Shown here piece by piece: positions 44,966 through 54,276 of a DNA stretch of 62,589 nt (position 1 is the stretch's first letter; each line of letters starts with the position of its first letter). Origin of the DNA: Thioploca sp. Its GTDB lineage: Bacteria; Pseudomonadota; Gammaproteobacteria; Beggiatoales; Beggiatoaceae. A program made the position numbers and the translations under genes. The stretch is taken from positions 1 to 62,589 of the forward strand of contig JAAUSR010000025.1 of NCBI GenBank assembly GCA_012032555.1, read 5' to 3'. The notes below the pieces were generated by a model. That model was given only the letters and a program-made list of their open reading frames with translations. It ran no database searches and was not told the origin of the DNA.

Positions 44966-47661
44966 CTGCGCAAATGATAATTTCAGTGACTTTCTACTTG
45001 ATTCTTATGCTGCGTAATACTCACTGGAAATGGTTACCTTGGCTGATTGGATTAGCTTTAATGGTAAGCGGTTGGATAGTATTATTAAAATTATCGCCTA
45101 ACTTAGAATTTCTCATTCTGGGGATAACGCTTTGGATTAATTTACTATTCTGGTTATCACGAGTTATCCAGCGTTCTCATGAGATAGCCCATTGGCAATT
45201 CCAGCAACTAGTTCAACCTTTATTGATCTGGTCTATCGGAGTAATTGGCCTTCAGTTACTTGGATTAAGTTTTATCACACTAGAAAATTTATTCCCTTCT
45301 TTCTATCACCAAAACTTGTTGTTAAGTGAAGTCCTCATTATTGTTTGGGCAATATTACTCAATTTATCTTGCTTTCACTTAGTCAGCATATCAATACAAT
45401 CCGTATTTACTCATGCTTTAGTATTATCATTACTAAATACTACTTTGTTATTACTCAGCGTCTGGATCAATACACCGCTCTTACTCAGTTTATGGACGGG
45501 TGGACTATTACTTTATTTCCAAGTGAATAACCAAACTCACCCAATTTGGTTAACTACCCTCGCTACTTGGTTATGGCTTAGTTTTGCAGCTGCATTAGTC
45601 AGTCTCCTGTTGTGGATACCGGTGATTTCAATAAATCAAGGATTATTAACGCTGGGTTTATTAGCAACCCTGAGTTTTATGTTCGGTTGGTTTAATATTC
45701 ACCAGCAGATGACGAGAGGTTGGTTGGTCGGTAGTATTGTCCTTGCTGGATTATTTTTGCACCTGATTTGGTTAATGATATTGCCCCCGAATCAACCCAC
45801 TTTATTCTTACCGTGGTATGCCCTGCAAAATGGCTTACTGATGTGGGGTATGCTTTGGTTAAGAATTCAAGATTTCGCCCTCGCTGAAGATAAACAGGCT
45901 CATTTACGCTGGTTGCTTAAGGGATTAATCCCAGTACTAGCGAGTTTAAGCCTATTCAGTTTGTTGTTAGCACAAGGGGTATCAGTTTTTGCTATCTGGA
46001 ATGGTCAAGAACCGCTGAATTTCTTTGCCCAGGTTGCGGTGATTTTTACCTACTTCCTTCTCTTTATGGGATGGTGGCGATACAGTCCTTGGCAAGAGAT
46101 TGACAAGAAAATTTGGATAAGTAGCTTGGCTATTTTAATAGCGGAGTTAGGGATTTACCTGCGCTTATTATGGGTCGGTTTTGCGCCGCCTCATATTTGG
46201 GATACCACTATACCACTATTACTTAGTTTAGGAATAGGTAGATTATTGCTTTACTTTCAAGCAAATAATCAAACTCACCAAACCTGGCTTACTCTCCGAG
46301 AGATTTGGTTATGGCTTAGTTTGGCAACTACCTTGCTCAGCCTCATTCTCATGCCAGCGCTTTCCATGAATGAACAGTTATTGACGCTAGGTTTATTGGC
46401 TACCCTGAATTTTATGTTCGGTGGATTCAAGATTCACCAGGATGCCGTGAGATTCGGGTTGGTTGGTGGTGTAGTCTTTTCAGGATTATTTTTGCACCTG
46501 ATTTGGGTAGTCATATTACCTCAAGCACAATTAGCCTCACTTTTGCCGTGGTATGCCCTGCAAAATGGCTTACTGATGTGGGGTATGTTTTGGTTGAGAA
46601 CTCAAGATGTTGCCATCGCCGAGGATAAACAGGCTCATTTACGCTGGTTGCTTAAGGGATTAATCCCAGTACTAGCGAGTTTAAGCCTATTCAGTTTGTT
46701 GTTAGCACAAGGAATGTCAATTTTTGCTATCTGGAATGGTCAAGAACCGCTGAATTTCTTCGCTCAGGTTGCGGTGACTTTCACCTACTTCCTTCTCTTT
46801 ATGGGATGGTGGCGATATAGTCCTTGGCAAGAGACTGACAAGGAAATTTGGATAAGTAGCTTGGCTATTTTAATAGCAGGGTTAGGGATTTACCTACGCT
46901 TGTTATGGTTCGGTTTCGCGCCACCCACTGTTTGGGATACCGCCGTCTTAATGGGCAGTAGCTACATACTATTAACCATCCAACATCTTTATCCGACTTA
47001 TCCACTGTACCGGTTAACTTTACTGATACCCGGAGTAGCCATACTAACCGTACCACTACAACTGGAATCTATTCAAGCCAGCATCGCTTTAGTAGCCGCT
47101 GCCACTTTATACCTGCTCATGCCCCGTCGTTCCCAGCAAAATTTACCGTTCTATTTAGGGCTGTTAGCTTTAAATGTAGGTCTCTATTTGTGGGTACCCA
47201 GTTTGGCTCAGGATTATAAACTGCTGCAAGTTTATACTATCCCTGCTGCCTTAAGCTTATTATTGATGTTACAGTTACATGAGTTAGAGTTAAAGCCCAG
47301 TGTGCTCAATGCGATACGCTTGGTTGCGCTCAGTATCTTATATGCTAGTGCGAGTTTAGACGTTTTTCTCCAAGAAGCATTAAGTATTTTTATTTTAGCG
47401 TTATCTTTGAGCCTTGTTGGGGTGATACTTGGAATCGCTTTACGCATACGAGTTTTTCTTTATAGCAGTACTGTATTTTTAGTCCTCAATGTGGTAGGGC
47501 AACTCATTCAATTTTATCCAGAAGGACGTTTAGGCAAAGCGATTATCTTAATGATACTGGGTGGATTAATCACCGCTGGAATGATTTGGTTTAGTATCCA
47601 ACGGGAGATATTCTTACAACGAATTAACAATATGCGCGCCAATTTAGCTACCTGGGCGTAA
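44938..47661 (+). CDS. Very large polytopic membrane protein (about 907 aa), second of pair, with duplicated segment
   Basis: Family not recognised; nearly all hydrophobic helices (about 25) separated by short loops. The frame opens at 44866, but residues before MGNFTIGNLTAQ look out of frame, so the ATG at 44938 (or 44974) is taken as start. It overlaps the upstream gene by 28 bases in another frame, so translational coupling is likely. A 245-residue segment is repeated in tandem (45478-46212 and 46213-46947). Its markers LPWYALQNGLLMWGM, EDKQAHLRWLLKGLIPVLAS and LAQG..FAIWNGQEPLNFFAQ occur twice. Both proteins have similar topology and may once have been one gene of about 2150 residues. No function can be assigned. 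Confidence 0.78.
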   Translation: MGNFTIGNLTAQMIISVTFYLILMLRNTHWKWLPWLIGLALMVSGWIVLLKLSPNLEFLILGITLWINLLFWLSRVIQRSHEIAHWQFQQLVQPLLIWSIGVIGLQLLGLSFITLENLFPSFYHQNLLLSEVLIIVWAILLNLSCFHLVSISIQSVFTHALVLSLLNTTLLLLSVWINTPLLLSLWTGGLLLYFQVNNQTHPIWLTTLATWLWLSFAAALVSLLLWIPVISINQGLLTLGLLATLSFMFGWFNIHQQMTRGWLVGSIVLAGLFLHLIWLMILPPNQPTLFLPWYALQNGLLMWGMLWLRIQDFALAEDKQAHLRWLLKGLIPVLASLSLFSLLLAQGVSVFAIWNGQEPLNFFAQVAVIFTYFLLFMGWWRYSPWQEIDKKIWISSLAILIAELGIYLRLLWVGFAPPHIWDTTIPLLLSLGIGRLLLYFQANNQTHQTWLTLREIWLWLSLATTLLSLILMPALSMNEQLLTLGLLATLNFMFGGFKIHQDAVRFGLVGGVVFSGLFLHLIWVVILPQAQLASLLPWYALQNGLLMWGMFWLRTQDVAIAEDKQAHLRWLLKGLIPVLASLSLFSLLLAQGMSIFAIWNGQEPLNFFAQVAVTFTYFLLFMGWWRYSPWQETDKEIWISSLAILIAGLGIYLRLLWFGFAPPTVWDTAVLMGSSYILLTIQHLYPTYPLYRLTLLIPGVAILTVPLQLESIQASIALVAAATLYLLMPRRSQQNLPFYLGLLALNVGLYLWVPSLAQDYKLLQVYTIPAALSLLLMLQLHELELKPSVLNAIRLVALSILYASASLDVFLQEALSIFILALSLSLVGVILGIALRIRVFLYSSTVFLVLNVVGQLIQFYPEGRLGKAIILMILGGLITAGMIWFSIQREIFLQRINNMRANLATWA
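45478..46947 (+). repeat. In-frame tandem duplication, 2 x 735 bp
   Basis: Two adjacent 735-base (245-codon) units, 45478-46212 and 46213-46947. Corresponding positions line up at a constant offset of 735, for example CATTTACGCTGGTTGC at 45901 and 46636. Central stretches of 70 bases or more are almost identical, whereas the first 250 bases of each unit differ more. This suggests duplication followed by partial gene conversion. Confidence 0.9.
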
Positions 47662-47822
47662 ATGTGGAGAAAGGAGAGAAACGCCGATTGAAATGATAAA
47701 TACCGCGCTAAGTTAGTGTTGTGATAAACATTTATATGCGCTCCCCCTGGTAGACACGCTTTAATATAAGTTTAGGTACTTAAAAAAGTGTAGAATAATA
47801 AATTTTAGTCTTGGAAAGTTAA

Positions 47823-48272
47823 ATGAATTTTGTGAGTGATTTTTTCTGGCAGAGTGTACTTACAGCACTGGTAGCGGGTATCTGGTTTGGTTTACCGGGT
47901 TTCCCACGTTCCAACGTAGGAATGCCTACTGTAGTTTCACCAACCGCCTTATCAAGGCGGGGCTGGGGGTGGCTGAAAAAATTATTCTTATTCAACTGGT
48001 TAATTACACCCCCTCACCCCCTCCTGGGTAAGGCGAAAACTACGCTTAACTTAATGGCAGTGATGCCGGAGCGTAGGAATGAGAAGAAAAACGCCAGCCT
48101 GGGTTTTATTAGTCACGCCATGACCGCAACCAGACTCGCCACCAGCGCCGGAAACGCCGGCTGTTTTAGTGAGACTGAGTGGATAATAACCAAAGAGAAG
48201 TCGTCCGTTAACTCCTTCGGTTTTATTTGGAGGATGGTGGTGGTTGACGGTGCGGGATCTACTAGAACATGA
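47823..48272 (+). pseudogene. Small membrane-protein start interrupted by repeat family A
   Basis: The first 25 residues (MNFVSDFFWQSVLTALVAG) look like a genuine N-terminal membrane helix. From about 47900 the frame runs into CGTTCCAACGTAGGAATGCC and then a family A element. The remaining 125 predicted residues are therefore not native protein. The original small membrane protein was probably destroyed by insertion. Confidence 0.4.
47945..48061. repeat. Repeat family A, 5'-shortened copy
   Basis: CGCCTTATCAAGGCGGGGCT and the following G-rich arm, the ATTCTTATTCAAC middle, the CACCCCCTC arm and the terminal CTTAACTTAATGGCAGT (48045-48061) match the complete copy at 62427-62578. The left terminal repeat is missing. 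Confidence 0.85.
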
Positions 48273-48373
48273 CTCTCCTACATCACGAGATCAATTTAAG
48301 CCAGTCGTTTTGGCCTGCTGGGAATATCATGATGTGTTGATACCTTTACCTTACTAAGAATAGGGAGAAAACG

Positions 48374-48390
48374 CTTAACTTAATGGCAGT
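48374..48390. repeat. Solo family A terminal repeat
   Basis: CTTAACTTAATGGCAGT stands alone after GGGAGAAAACG, the usual sequence just inside the right end. The rest of the element is gone, which points to excision or deletion. Confidence 0.7.
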
Positions 48391-48706
48391 GTCGCAACAC
48401 ATACCGCAACACCATTAACTCTACCAATACCCCAAACAAAATAATTGCCACATGATGACTCAACTCTCTTACCTTACTATACACAGGGAATACCTGTTAC
48501 CAGTGAGGTTAAGTGGCAAGCATTTCAGACCATCAATTAAAAATTGTACCCTAAAAAAATTTTCTATAAGCCCTGGTGTTAGTAAATTGGTAGAATAAAC
48601 CACTCTTCTATTAGGTTTCAGTTTTTCATCCACCTCATTTTTCCCAGTAGGCTACTTAGAGTCAAATTCCTTCTGCTTAAATGATTTAACCACAGGAAAT
48701 GGTGAT

Positions 48707-50743
48707 ATGAACAATCCTTTACTCCAGATGCAAGGACTTCCCCCTTTTTCGCAAATAAAACCGGAACACATTGTCCCAGCCATTGAACAAATTTTGAATG
48801 ATAATCGCATCCAAATTAAAAATTTACTTAATCTATCAGAACATTATACCTGGGATAATTTTATTCAACCATTAAACGAATTAAATGATCGGTTAAATCG
48901 GATTTGGTCACCGATTGGACATTTACATGGGGTAGCCGATGGTGAAGAATTGCGCCAAGCTTACAATGCTTGTTTACCCATGTTGTCGACTTATCGGAGT
49001 GAAATTGGGCAGAATAAAGATTTATATGCGGCTTATCAAGCAATTGCGAATAATTCCACTTTTGCACAGCTCGAAACGGCTCAACAACAAATTATTAAGA
49101 ATGAATTGCGCGATTTTCATTTGGCCGGGGTTGATTTACTTGCAGATAAACAAGCTCGCTATAAAGAAATTCAACAACAACTTTCCCAATTAGGTACCCG
49201 ATTTTCTGAAAATTTATTAGATGCCACTCATGCCTGGAAAAAACAGATTACCGATGACCGCCTATTAGCGGGGTTACCTGAATCCGTAATGAATTTGATT
49301 AAACAAAATGCCCAACAAGAACAATTGCTAGGTTGGGTACTTACTTTAGATTGGCCTTGTTATCAACCGGTATTAAATTACGCGGATAATCGTGAGTTGC
49401 GTTATGAAATGTATCAAGCTTATATGACCCGAGCTTCGGATCAAGGTCCGCATGCTGGACAATGGGATAACAGCGCTATTATGGCCGAGATTCTCATGTT
49501 ACGCCATGAATTAGCAACTTTACTGGGTTTTGCTAACTATGCTGAGTACTCGTTAAGTACTAAAATGGCAGAAACACCTCAACAGGTGCTAACTTTTCTC
49601 TCGGATTTAGCTGAGCAAACAAAACCCTTTGCTATAAAAGAATTAGAGCAGTTACAAGCTTTTGCTCAAGCACAGTATGGTATCAATCAGCTAGAAATGT
49701 GGGATGTACCCTACTATTCAGAAAAATTGCGTCACCATCTCTTTGAGATTTCTCAAGAAATGTTACGACCGTACTTTCCATTACCGCAAGTATTAGCCGG
49801 CTTATTTAGCGTGGTTCAACGCTTATATGGGATAGTTATCCAGCAGCATCATGATGAAATCGATACTTGGCATCCAGAAGTTCAATTCTTTTCTATCTAT
49901 GATGAAAATGGTGAATTACGTGGCCAGTTTTACTTTGATTTTTTTGCGCGGCGTGGTAAACGGGGTGGTGCCTGGATGGATGAATGTATCGTTCGCCATC
50001 GCACCCGACAAGGCTTACAACGGCCAGTCGCTTATTTAGTTTGTAATTTTACCCCCTCAGTGGGTCAACAACCAACTTTATTAACTCATCAAGAAGTTCT
50101 TACTTTATTTCATGAATTTGGTCATGGGTTACATCATCTGCTTACCCGAGTAGATTATGCACCGGTCGCTGGCATCAATGGCGTGGCTTGGGATGCTGTC
50201 GAATTACCCAGTCAATTTATGGAAAATTGGTGTTGGCAACGGGAAGCATTAGATTTATTGGCCAGTCATTATCAAACCGGTGAAACTTTATCCAGTGAAT
50301 TATTTGCAAAAATGTTAGCGGCGAGAAATTTTCAAGTGGGTCTCTTTATGTTGCGACAACTTGAATTGGCGTTATTTGATTTTCGCCTCCACATAGAATA
50401 TACCCCAGATCTTAATATTCAAACGTTATTAGATGATGTGCGTCAACAAGTATCAGTGTTGTTTCCACCCGCTTTTAATCGCTTTCAACATGGTTTTGCA
50501 CATATTTTTTCAGGGGGTTATGCTGCTGGTTATTACAGTTATAAATGGGCTGAAGTATTATCAGCAGATGCTTTTGCTCAATTTGAAGAACAAGGGATTT
50601 TTGATCGAGCTACCGGCAAACGCTTTTTACAGACGATATTAGAATCAGGCGGTTCACAAGAACCGATGGAATTATTTGTCGCCTTTCGAGGACGAGAACC
50701 GAGAATTGATGCTTTACTAAAACATATTGGTATCGTTGTCTAA
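48707..50743 (+). CDS. prlC: Oligopeptidase A
   Basis: Zinc metallopeptidase of family M3 that degrades oligopeptides and cleaved signal peptides in the cytoplasm; 678 residues, the usual length. The zinc motif HEFGHGLHH is near residue 470, with the third ligand region (WDAVELPSQFMENW) about 25 residues on. GGYAAGYYSYKWAEVLSADAFAQFEE near the end is characteristic of the family. No signal peptide is seen. A long gene-free leader precedes it. Confidence 0.97.
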   Translation: MNNPLLQMQGLPPFSQIKPEHIVPAIEQILNDNRIQIKNLLNLSEHYTWDNFIQPLNELNDRLNRIWSPIGHLHGVADGEELRQAYNACLPMLSTYRSEIGQNKDLYAAYQAIANNSTFAQLETAQQQIIKNELRDFHLAGVDLLADKQARYKEIQQQLSQLGTRFSENLLDATHAWKKQITDDRLLAGLPESVMNLIKQNAQQEQLLGWVLTLDWPCYQPVLNYADNRELRYEMYQAYMTRASDQGPHAGQWDNSAIMAEILMLRHELATLLGFANYAEYSLSTKMAETPQQVLTFLSDLAEQTKPFAIKELEQLQAFAQAQYGINQLEMWDVPYYSEKLRHHLFEISQEMLRPYFPLPQVLAGLFSVVQRLYGIVIQQHHDEIDTWHPEVQFFSIYDENGELRGQFYFDFFARRGKRGGAWMDECIVRHRTRQGLQRPVAYLVCNFTPSVGQQPTLLTHQEVLTLFHEFGHGLHHLLTRVDYAPVAGINGVAWDAVELPSQFMENWCWQREALDLLASHYQTGETLSSELFAKMLAARNFQVGLFMLRQLELALFDFRLHIEYTPDLNIQTLLDDVRQQVSVLFPPAFNRFQHGFAHIFSGGYAAGYYSYKWAEVLSADAFAQFEEQGIFDRATGKRFLQTILESGGSQEPMELFVAFRGREPRIDALLKHIGIVV

Positions 50744-50905
50744 TAAATAATACCATTTACCCTTTTTAATTTTTAATGATGCGATATAATTAAAAGCTAG
50801 GCTATTTTCTAATTAGTTAGCCTATTTTGATCAATTGGTTAGGTTTATCAATAAGTTATTGCTTTACTTTGTTGTCATAGACCAAGGCTACAAAGGTAAA
50901 TTAAT

Positions 50906-52372
50906 ATGAAAACAAGTTTATTTAATCAACGTAATGTGACTAAGAATATCGTTATCAGTTTGTTGTGGTTCACTTTAGATATTAATGCCCAGCCACAAGA
51001 GGAATTAAGGCCGGTAAGACCGGTTCCGCGAGCAGTTCAAGAACAAGCTACTCTAAAAGCAACCAATAAACCGGTGCCACTGGCTACACAACTATCTACT
51101 AAGACTTTAGTAGCAACAAACTCACTGGCTTTAACTCAACCCAAAGATTCAGCTACTCCTCCACCGCCCATTGTCGTTTACGATGATGAAACTAAGAAAT
51201 TAGCTCAAGAAGTCAAAAAACTACAATTAGAACAGAGTAAGTTAACTTTGGAATATGAAAAAGCCTTGTCCAAATTGCAGCAAGAAAAAGAAAAATTGCT
51301 GTTAGAAAATGAGTTGCAAACAGCTAAAGAAAGCCAATTATTGGCAGAACTCAATGCCACGAAAGCACGCTTAGAAGTGGAAAATGATATTTATGAACAC
51401 AAACAAAAACAAATTCTGGCTTATCTTAGCAGTGAAAAAGATAAGTTAGCACTACAAAATGCAATTCAGGAAGAAAAAAATAAACAACAAGAATTGCAGT
51501 TTAAACTCGCTACGGCCAAATTAGATTATGAATCGCTCAAACTGAACTTTGAGAAAGAACAAATTGAAGCCAAGGTGACTAAACGCAGTAAGGATGAAGA
51601 GTGGGAAAGCCAAGTTAATAAGCCTAAAGAATATCAAAATGAACCTTTTGTTAATGGCAAATTAATGATAAGTGATAGAAAAATCATTTTAGATGGTCCA
51701 ATTTGGCCAGGGATGGCAAGTTATGTTATTGAGAGAATTGAATATTTTAACAATAAGACCTCAGAGTATCCTATTTTTCTCATTGTCGAATATTGTCCAG
51801 GTGGTTCAGTGATGGAAGGCAGTCGAATTCTCAAAGCGATGAAAAGTAGTCGTGCGCCGATTTATGTGGTGTTGAAATCTTTAGCGGCGAGTATGGCTGC
51901 TGCCATTGTAACTTTGGCGGAGCGTTCTTATGCCTTGCCAGATGCGATTATGGTCCACCATCAAGTTTGGGGAATTTCTTGGGGTAACCAAACGGAGCAA
52001 CGCGAACAATTAAAAGTTCTCGAAGAATGGTCTCAACGTATCATGCAGCCCATTGCTGCTAAAATGGGACTGACCTTAGAAGAATTGATCAGAAAAATGT
52101 ATGAAAATAATTCTCGTGGCGATTGGTCGGAGTTTGCTAACCAAGCCGTTAAATATCATTGGATAGATTATATCATTGAAGATATTCATGATACTTCATA
52201 CACTAAACAACCGTTAGAAAAAGAAGAACCCAAGGAAGAAGGACAAGAAATTACTATTGTGGCCCACCAAGAACAGATTGATTCTGAGGGTAATCGTTAT
52301 ATGAAAGTGCCTCATCTTCGCCCAATGGATGTTTATCACTTATATAATCCCGATAATTATTATCGCTACTGA
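50906..52372 (+). CDS. Exported coiled-coil ClpP-like serine protease
   Basis: A protein of 488 residues. Residues 1-30 look like a signal peptide (VISLLWFTLDINA-QP). A Pro-rich stretch follows, then a strongly charged coiled coil (about 90-240). The C-terminal third is a ClpP/crotonase-fold domain: MISDRKIILDGPI, IFLIVEYCPGGSVMEGSRI, VVLKSLAASMAAAIVTLA and MVHHQVWG. A full ClpP-type triad can be placed: Ser329 (AASMAA), His351 (MVHHQ) and Asp406, which stands eight residues before AVKYHWID as in ClpP. Cytosolic ClpP has no signal peptide or coiled coil and needs an AAA partner, so this is a different setting. It may be a periplasmic or outer-envelope quality-control protease. It lies 162 bases after prlC. 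Confidence 0.85.
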   Translation: MKTSLFNQRNVTKNIVISLLWFTLDINAQPQEELRPVRPVPRAVQEQATLKATNKPVPLATQLSTKTLVATNSLALTQPKDSATPPPPIVVYDDETKKLAQEVKKLQLEQSKLTLEYEKALSKLQQEKEKLLLENELQTAKESQLLAELNATKARLEVENDIYEHKQKQILAYLSSEKDKLALQNAIQEEKNKQQELQFKLATAKLDYESLKLNFEKEQIEAKVTKRSKDEEWESQVNKPKEYQNEPFVNGKLMISDRKIILDGPIWPGMASYVIERIEYFNNKTSEYPIFLIVEYCPGGSVMEGSRILKAMKSSRAPIYVVLKSLAASMAAAIVTLAERSYALPDAIMVHHQVWGISWGNQTEQREQLKVLEEWSQRIMQPIAAKMGLTLEELIRKMYENNSRGDWSEFANQAVKYHWIDYIIEDIHDTSYTKQPLEKEEPKEEGQEITIVAHQEQIDSEGNRYMKVPHLRPMDVYHLYNPDNYYRY

Positions 52373-52670
52373 TTTTTACTTGATATTTTTCTCATTTCGG
52401 TTACTACCATTAATTTAAGGGTTCTTTTCTCCCTCCTTGGCAAGGGGGGAGATTCTTCCTTAATTTAAGTACCGTGAACAGTTAATTCAGGTAGGGTATG
52501 TCTTACATACCGCCTTGACTCATGGTGTCTCCCAAACGGTGGGGCTGTCAAAGAATTCCTTGATATTCAATTAAAAAGTTAGAATAGGCATCACCTGATG
52601 TTTGCTTGAGCTTCTTGAGCACGATAAATCAGTCCTCGTGTCAGCTCAAGTTGGCCTAAGTCCCACTAAT
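52373..52670. repeat. Repeat-rich gene-free region with two hairpins
   Basis: CTCCCTCCTT (52429-52438) pairs with AAGGGGGGAG (52442-52451); it resembles the GC arms of family A and could end transcription of the ClpP-like gene. GTATGT-CTT-ACATAC (52496-52510) follows GTAGG, a family C-type start. No gene is seen here. Confidence 0.5.
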
Positions 52671-52820
52671 TCATAGGCTTATCAGACTGGTGCCAGCGGC
52701 AAACAATAACTCAATTTGGTTAGCTAATCTTTCTTTTAGTTCTTCAGCGAGGCGCAGAAGGCGGTTACCTTTTTCTTTTAGGAAATAGTCATTAATTGCT
52801 TTCCGCAGACGGCGAATTAA
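52671..52820 (-). pseudogene. Short remnant frame without start codon
   Basis: A minus-strand frame, overlapping the end of the ExeA-like gene, encodes about 48 protein-like residues (RRLRKAINDYFLKEKGNRL, LRLAEELKERLANQIELLF) ending at a TGA (52671-52673). It has no ATG, GTG or TTG start and no recognisable family. It may be a 3' fragment of a lost gene, or chance. Confidence 0.25.
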
Positions 52821-54276
52821 TTAGCTTTTGTATACTCGTTAAAGTTCGTGCCCAGGGTTGAGTGTTTTGCCGTAGTGAAGCGGGTAATTTTTCCAATGCC
52901 GCTAGTGCTTCGGAGCGATTAGGATAAAGACCATGAACTAAGACATACCAACTTTTGTTACGATAAGTGGTTTTAAACATGGCTACATCGACGAGTGGAT
53001 TTTGAGCAAGAAATTTCTTTAAAGTTTCTTGATCATGGGCACCAAGTACTTGTAAGGTATAAGCATTGGGGTTTTGATGACGTAACCAGTCTTCTCCCTT
53101 AATGTGGTTGCTATCAAGCCATTCGGAAGTTGATGGGGATTCATTGGTACTTGATAAAATGGTTGACTCTATTGGTTCACTGGGTACTGATTCTAATAAC
53201 GAGTCCTCTGCTGGATCTTCTTCTATTGGAGTTGCTAAATCAGCTAAATCTGAATTGGTTTCAGGTAAATGAATCTGAGTCGGTAAATCCGTTTCACTTT
53301 CTGGTAATGCCGGATTTACCAAAACTTCATTGAATAAAGAAGAAGACGGTTGTTCTGTTGGTAAGGCGTTATTGATAGCCGGGAAAGGCGATATTTCTTT
53401 ACTGGGTTTAGCAGATTGCCAATAAATTAATACAGCAATACTCAATAATACCAATATGATAGGAATACCCCACACTAATTTTGAGTAAGACCAAGCACCG
53501 GTTAAGCCGGAAATATAAGGTCGCTGTTCAGCAAATTGACGTAAAATTTGTTGTGCTGCTAGGTTGATTTCGCCGGGAACGCCTTCAGTATCATCAGAAA
53601 TTTTTTTAATGACGTCGCTGGTAAAAGGGTGAATATGACTGTATTGACTATTTTGTAAGCGAAATTGCAGGTAATCACGAACTTGAGTTTTAGACAAAGG
53701 TGGAACGTCCAGCGTGTGAATTAAAGTATTATGGACAATATTAAATTCTGGAGTTGCTAAAATACTGGTCATTTGAGGTTCGCAAAATAAAGCCACTCGC
53801 ATCCGTGTCAATGCTTCTCCTTGCATAGCTAAATCAACAATCAGTTTTAAGGTTGCTAGCGGTAACATATGAGCATCATCAACTAATAATACCGGAAGCT
53901 GCCCGTTATAACGAGTTGCCGCAATGTGACTACGAAGACTTTCTTGTAAGGCGGATGTTGGCTTGCCGTCTTGACGAACATGAAATTCAGCTAATATTTT
54001 AGAGAGCAACGCTTCTGGTGATAAAGCCGCGCTACTTTCCAGAGTGTAAACCCACCAATGTTCACATTGTTGAGCCGCTATTTTTTTCAGTTGACTTAAT
54101 AATGCTGTTTTACCACAGCTGAGCTCTGCTAAGATTAATAGCAATTGTTCACTATTTTGCAATAAATGACGAATTAAATTAAGTCGCTGACTCAATTCTG
54201 GTGTTAAAAAATAGCGGTACAGTTTGGCACCAAATGGATCGTCAAAATGAGAAGGATAGGCTTCTAATTCGAGCAT
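52792..54276 (-). CDS. ExeA/DamX-like AAA ATPase with membrane helix and SPOR domain
   Basis: A membrane-anchored protein of 494 residues. An ExeA/GspA-type AAA ATPase (about 1-265) has Walker A region LAELSCGKTALL, Walker B LPVLLVDDAHML near 130 and VPGEINLAAQQIL. The first glycine of the P-loop is replaced by Ala (A-E-L-S-C-G-K-T). One membrane helix (IILVLLSIAVLIYW, about 273-288) follows. A long acidic periplasmic linker and a C-terminal SPOR domain (about 405-490; YTLQVLGAHDQETLKKFL, YRNKSWYVLVHGLYPNRSEA) end the protein. SPOR domains bind denuded peptidoglycan at division sites, so a role in septal wall remodelling, as for DamX, is plausible. Transcribed alone. Confidence 0.9.
   Translation of the reverse strand: MLELEAYPSHFDDPFGAKLYRYFLTPELSQRLNLIRHLLQNSEQLLLILAELSCGKTALLSQLKKIAAQQCEHWWVYTLESSAALSPEALLSKILAEFHVRQDGKPTSALQESLRSHIAATRYNGQLPVLLVDDAHMLPLATLKLIVDLAMQGEALTRMRVALFCEPQMTSILATPEFNIVHNTLIHTLDVPPLSKTQVRDYLQFRLQNSQYSHIHPFTSDVIKKISDDTEGVPGEINLAAQQILRQFAEQRPYISGLTGAWSYSKLVWGIPIILVLLSIAVLIYWQSAKPSKEISPFPAINNALPTEQPSSSLFNEVLVNPALPESETDLPTQIHLPETNSDLADLATPIEEDPAEDSLLESVPSEPIESTILSSTNESPSTSEWLDSNHIKGEDWLRHQNPNAYTLQVLGAHDQETLKKFLAQNPLVDVAMFKTTYRNKSWYVLVHGLYPNRSEALAALEKLPASLRQNTQPWARTLTSIQKLINSPSAESN

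Larger units (their letters stand above)
47662..48706. other. Thousand-base gene-poor region rich in repeats
   Basis: This region between the membrane protein gene and prlC holds a broken small gene (47823-48272), a family A copy (47945-48061) and a lone family A end (48374-48390). The rest (48391-48706) shows no gene and probably contains the prlC promoter. Confidence 0.5.

Noticed and set aside
47823-48272. 149-residue protein as an intact gene.
   Set aside because: Most of the frame is repeat family A and flanking repeat DNA; only the first 25 residues look native.
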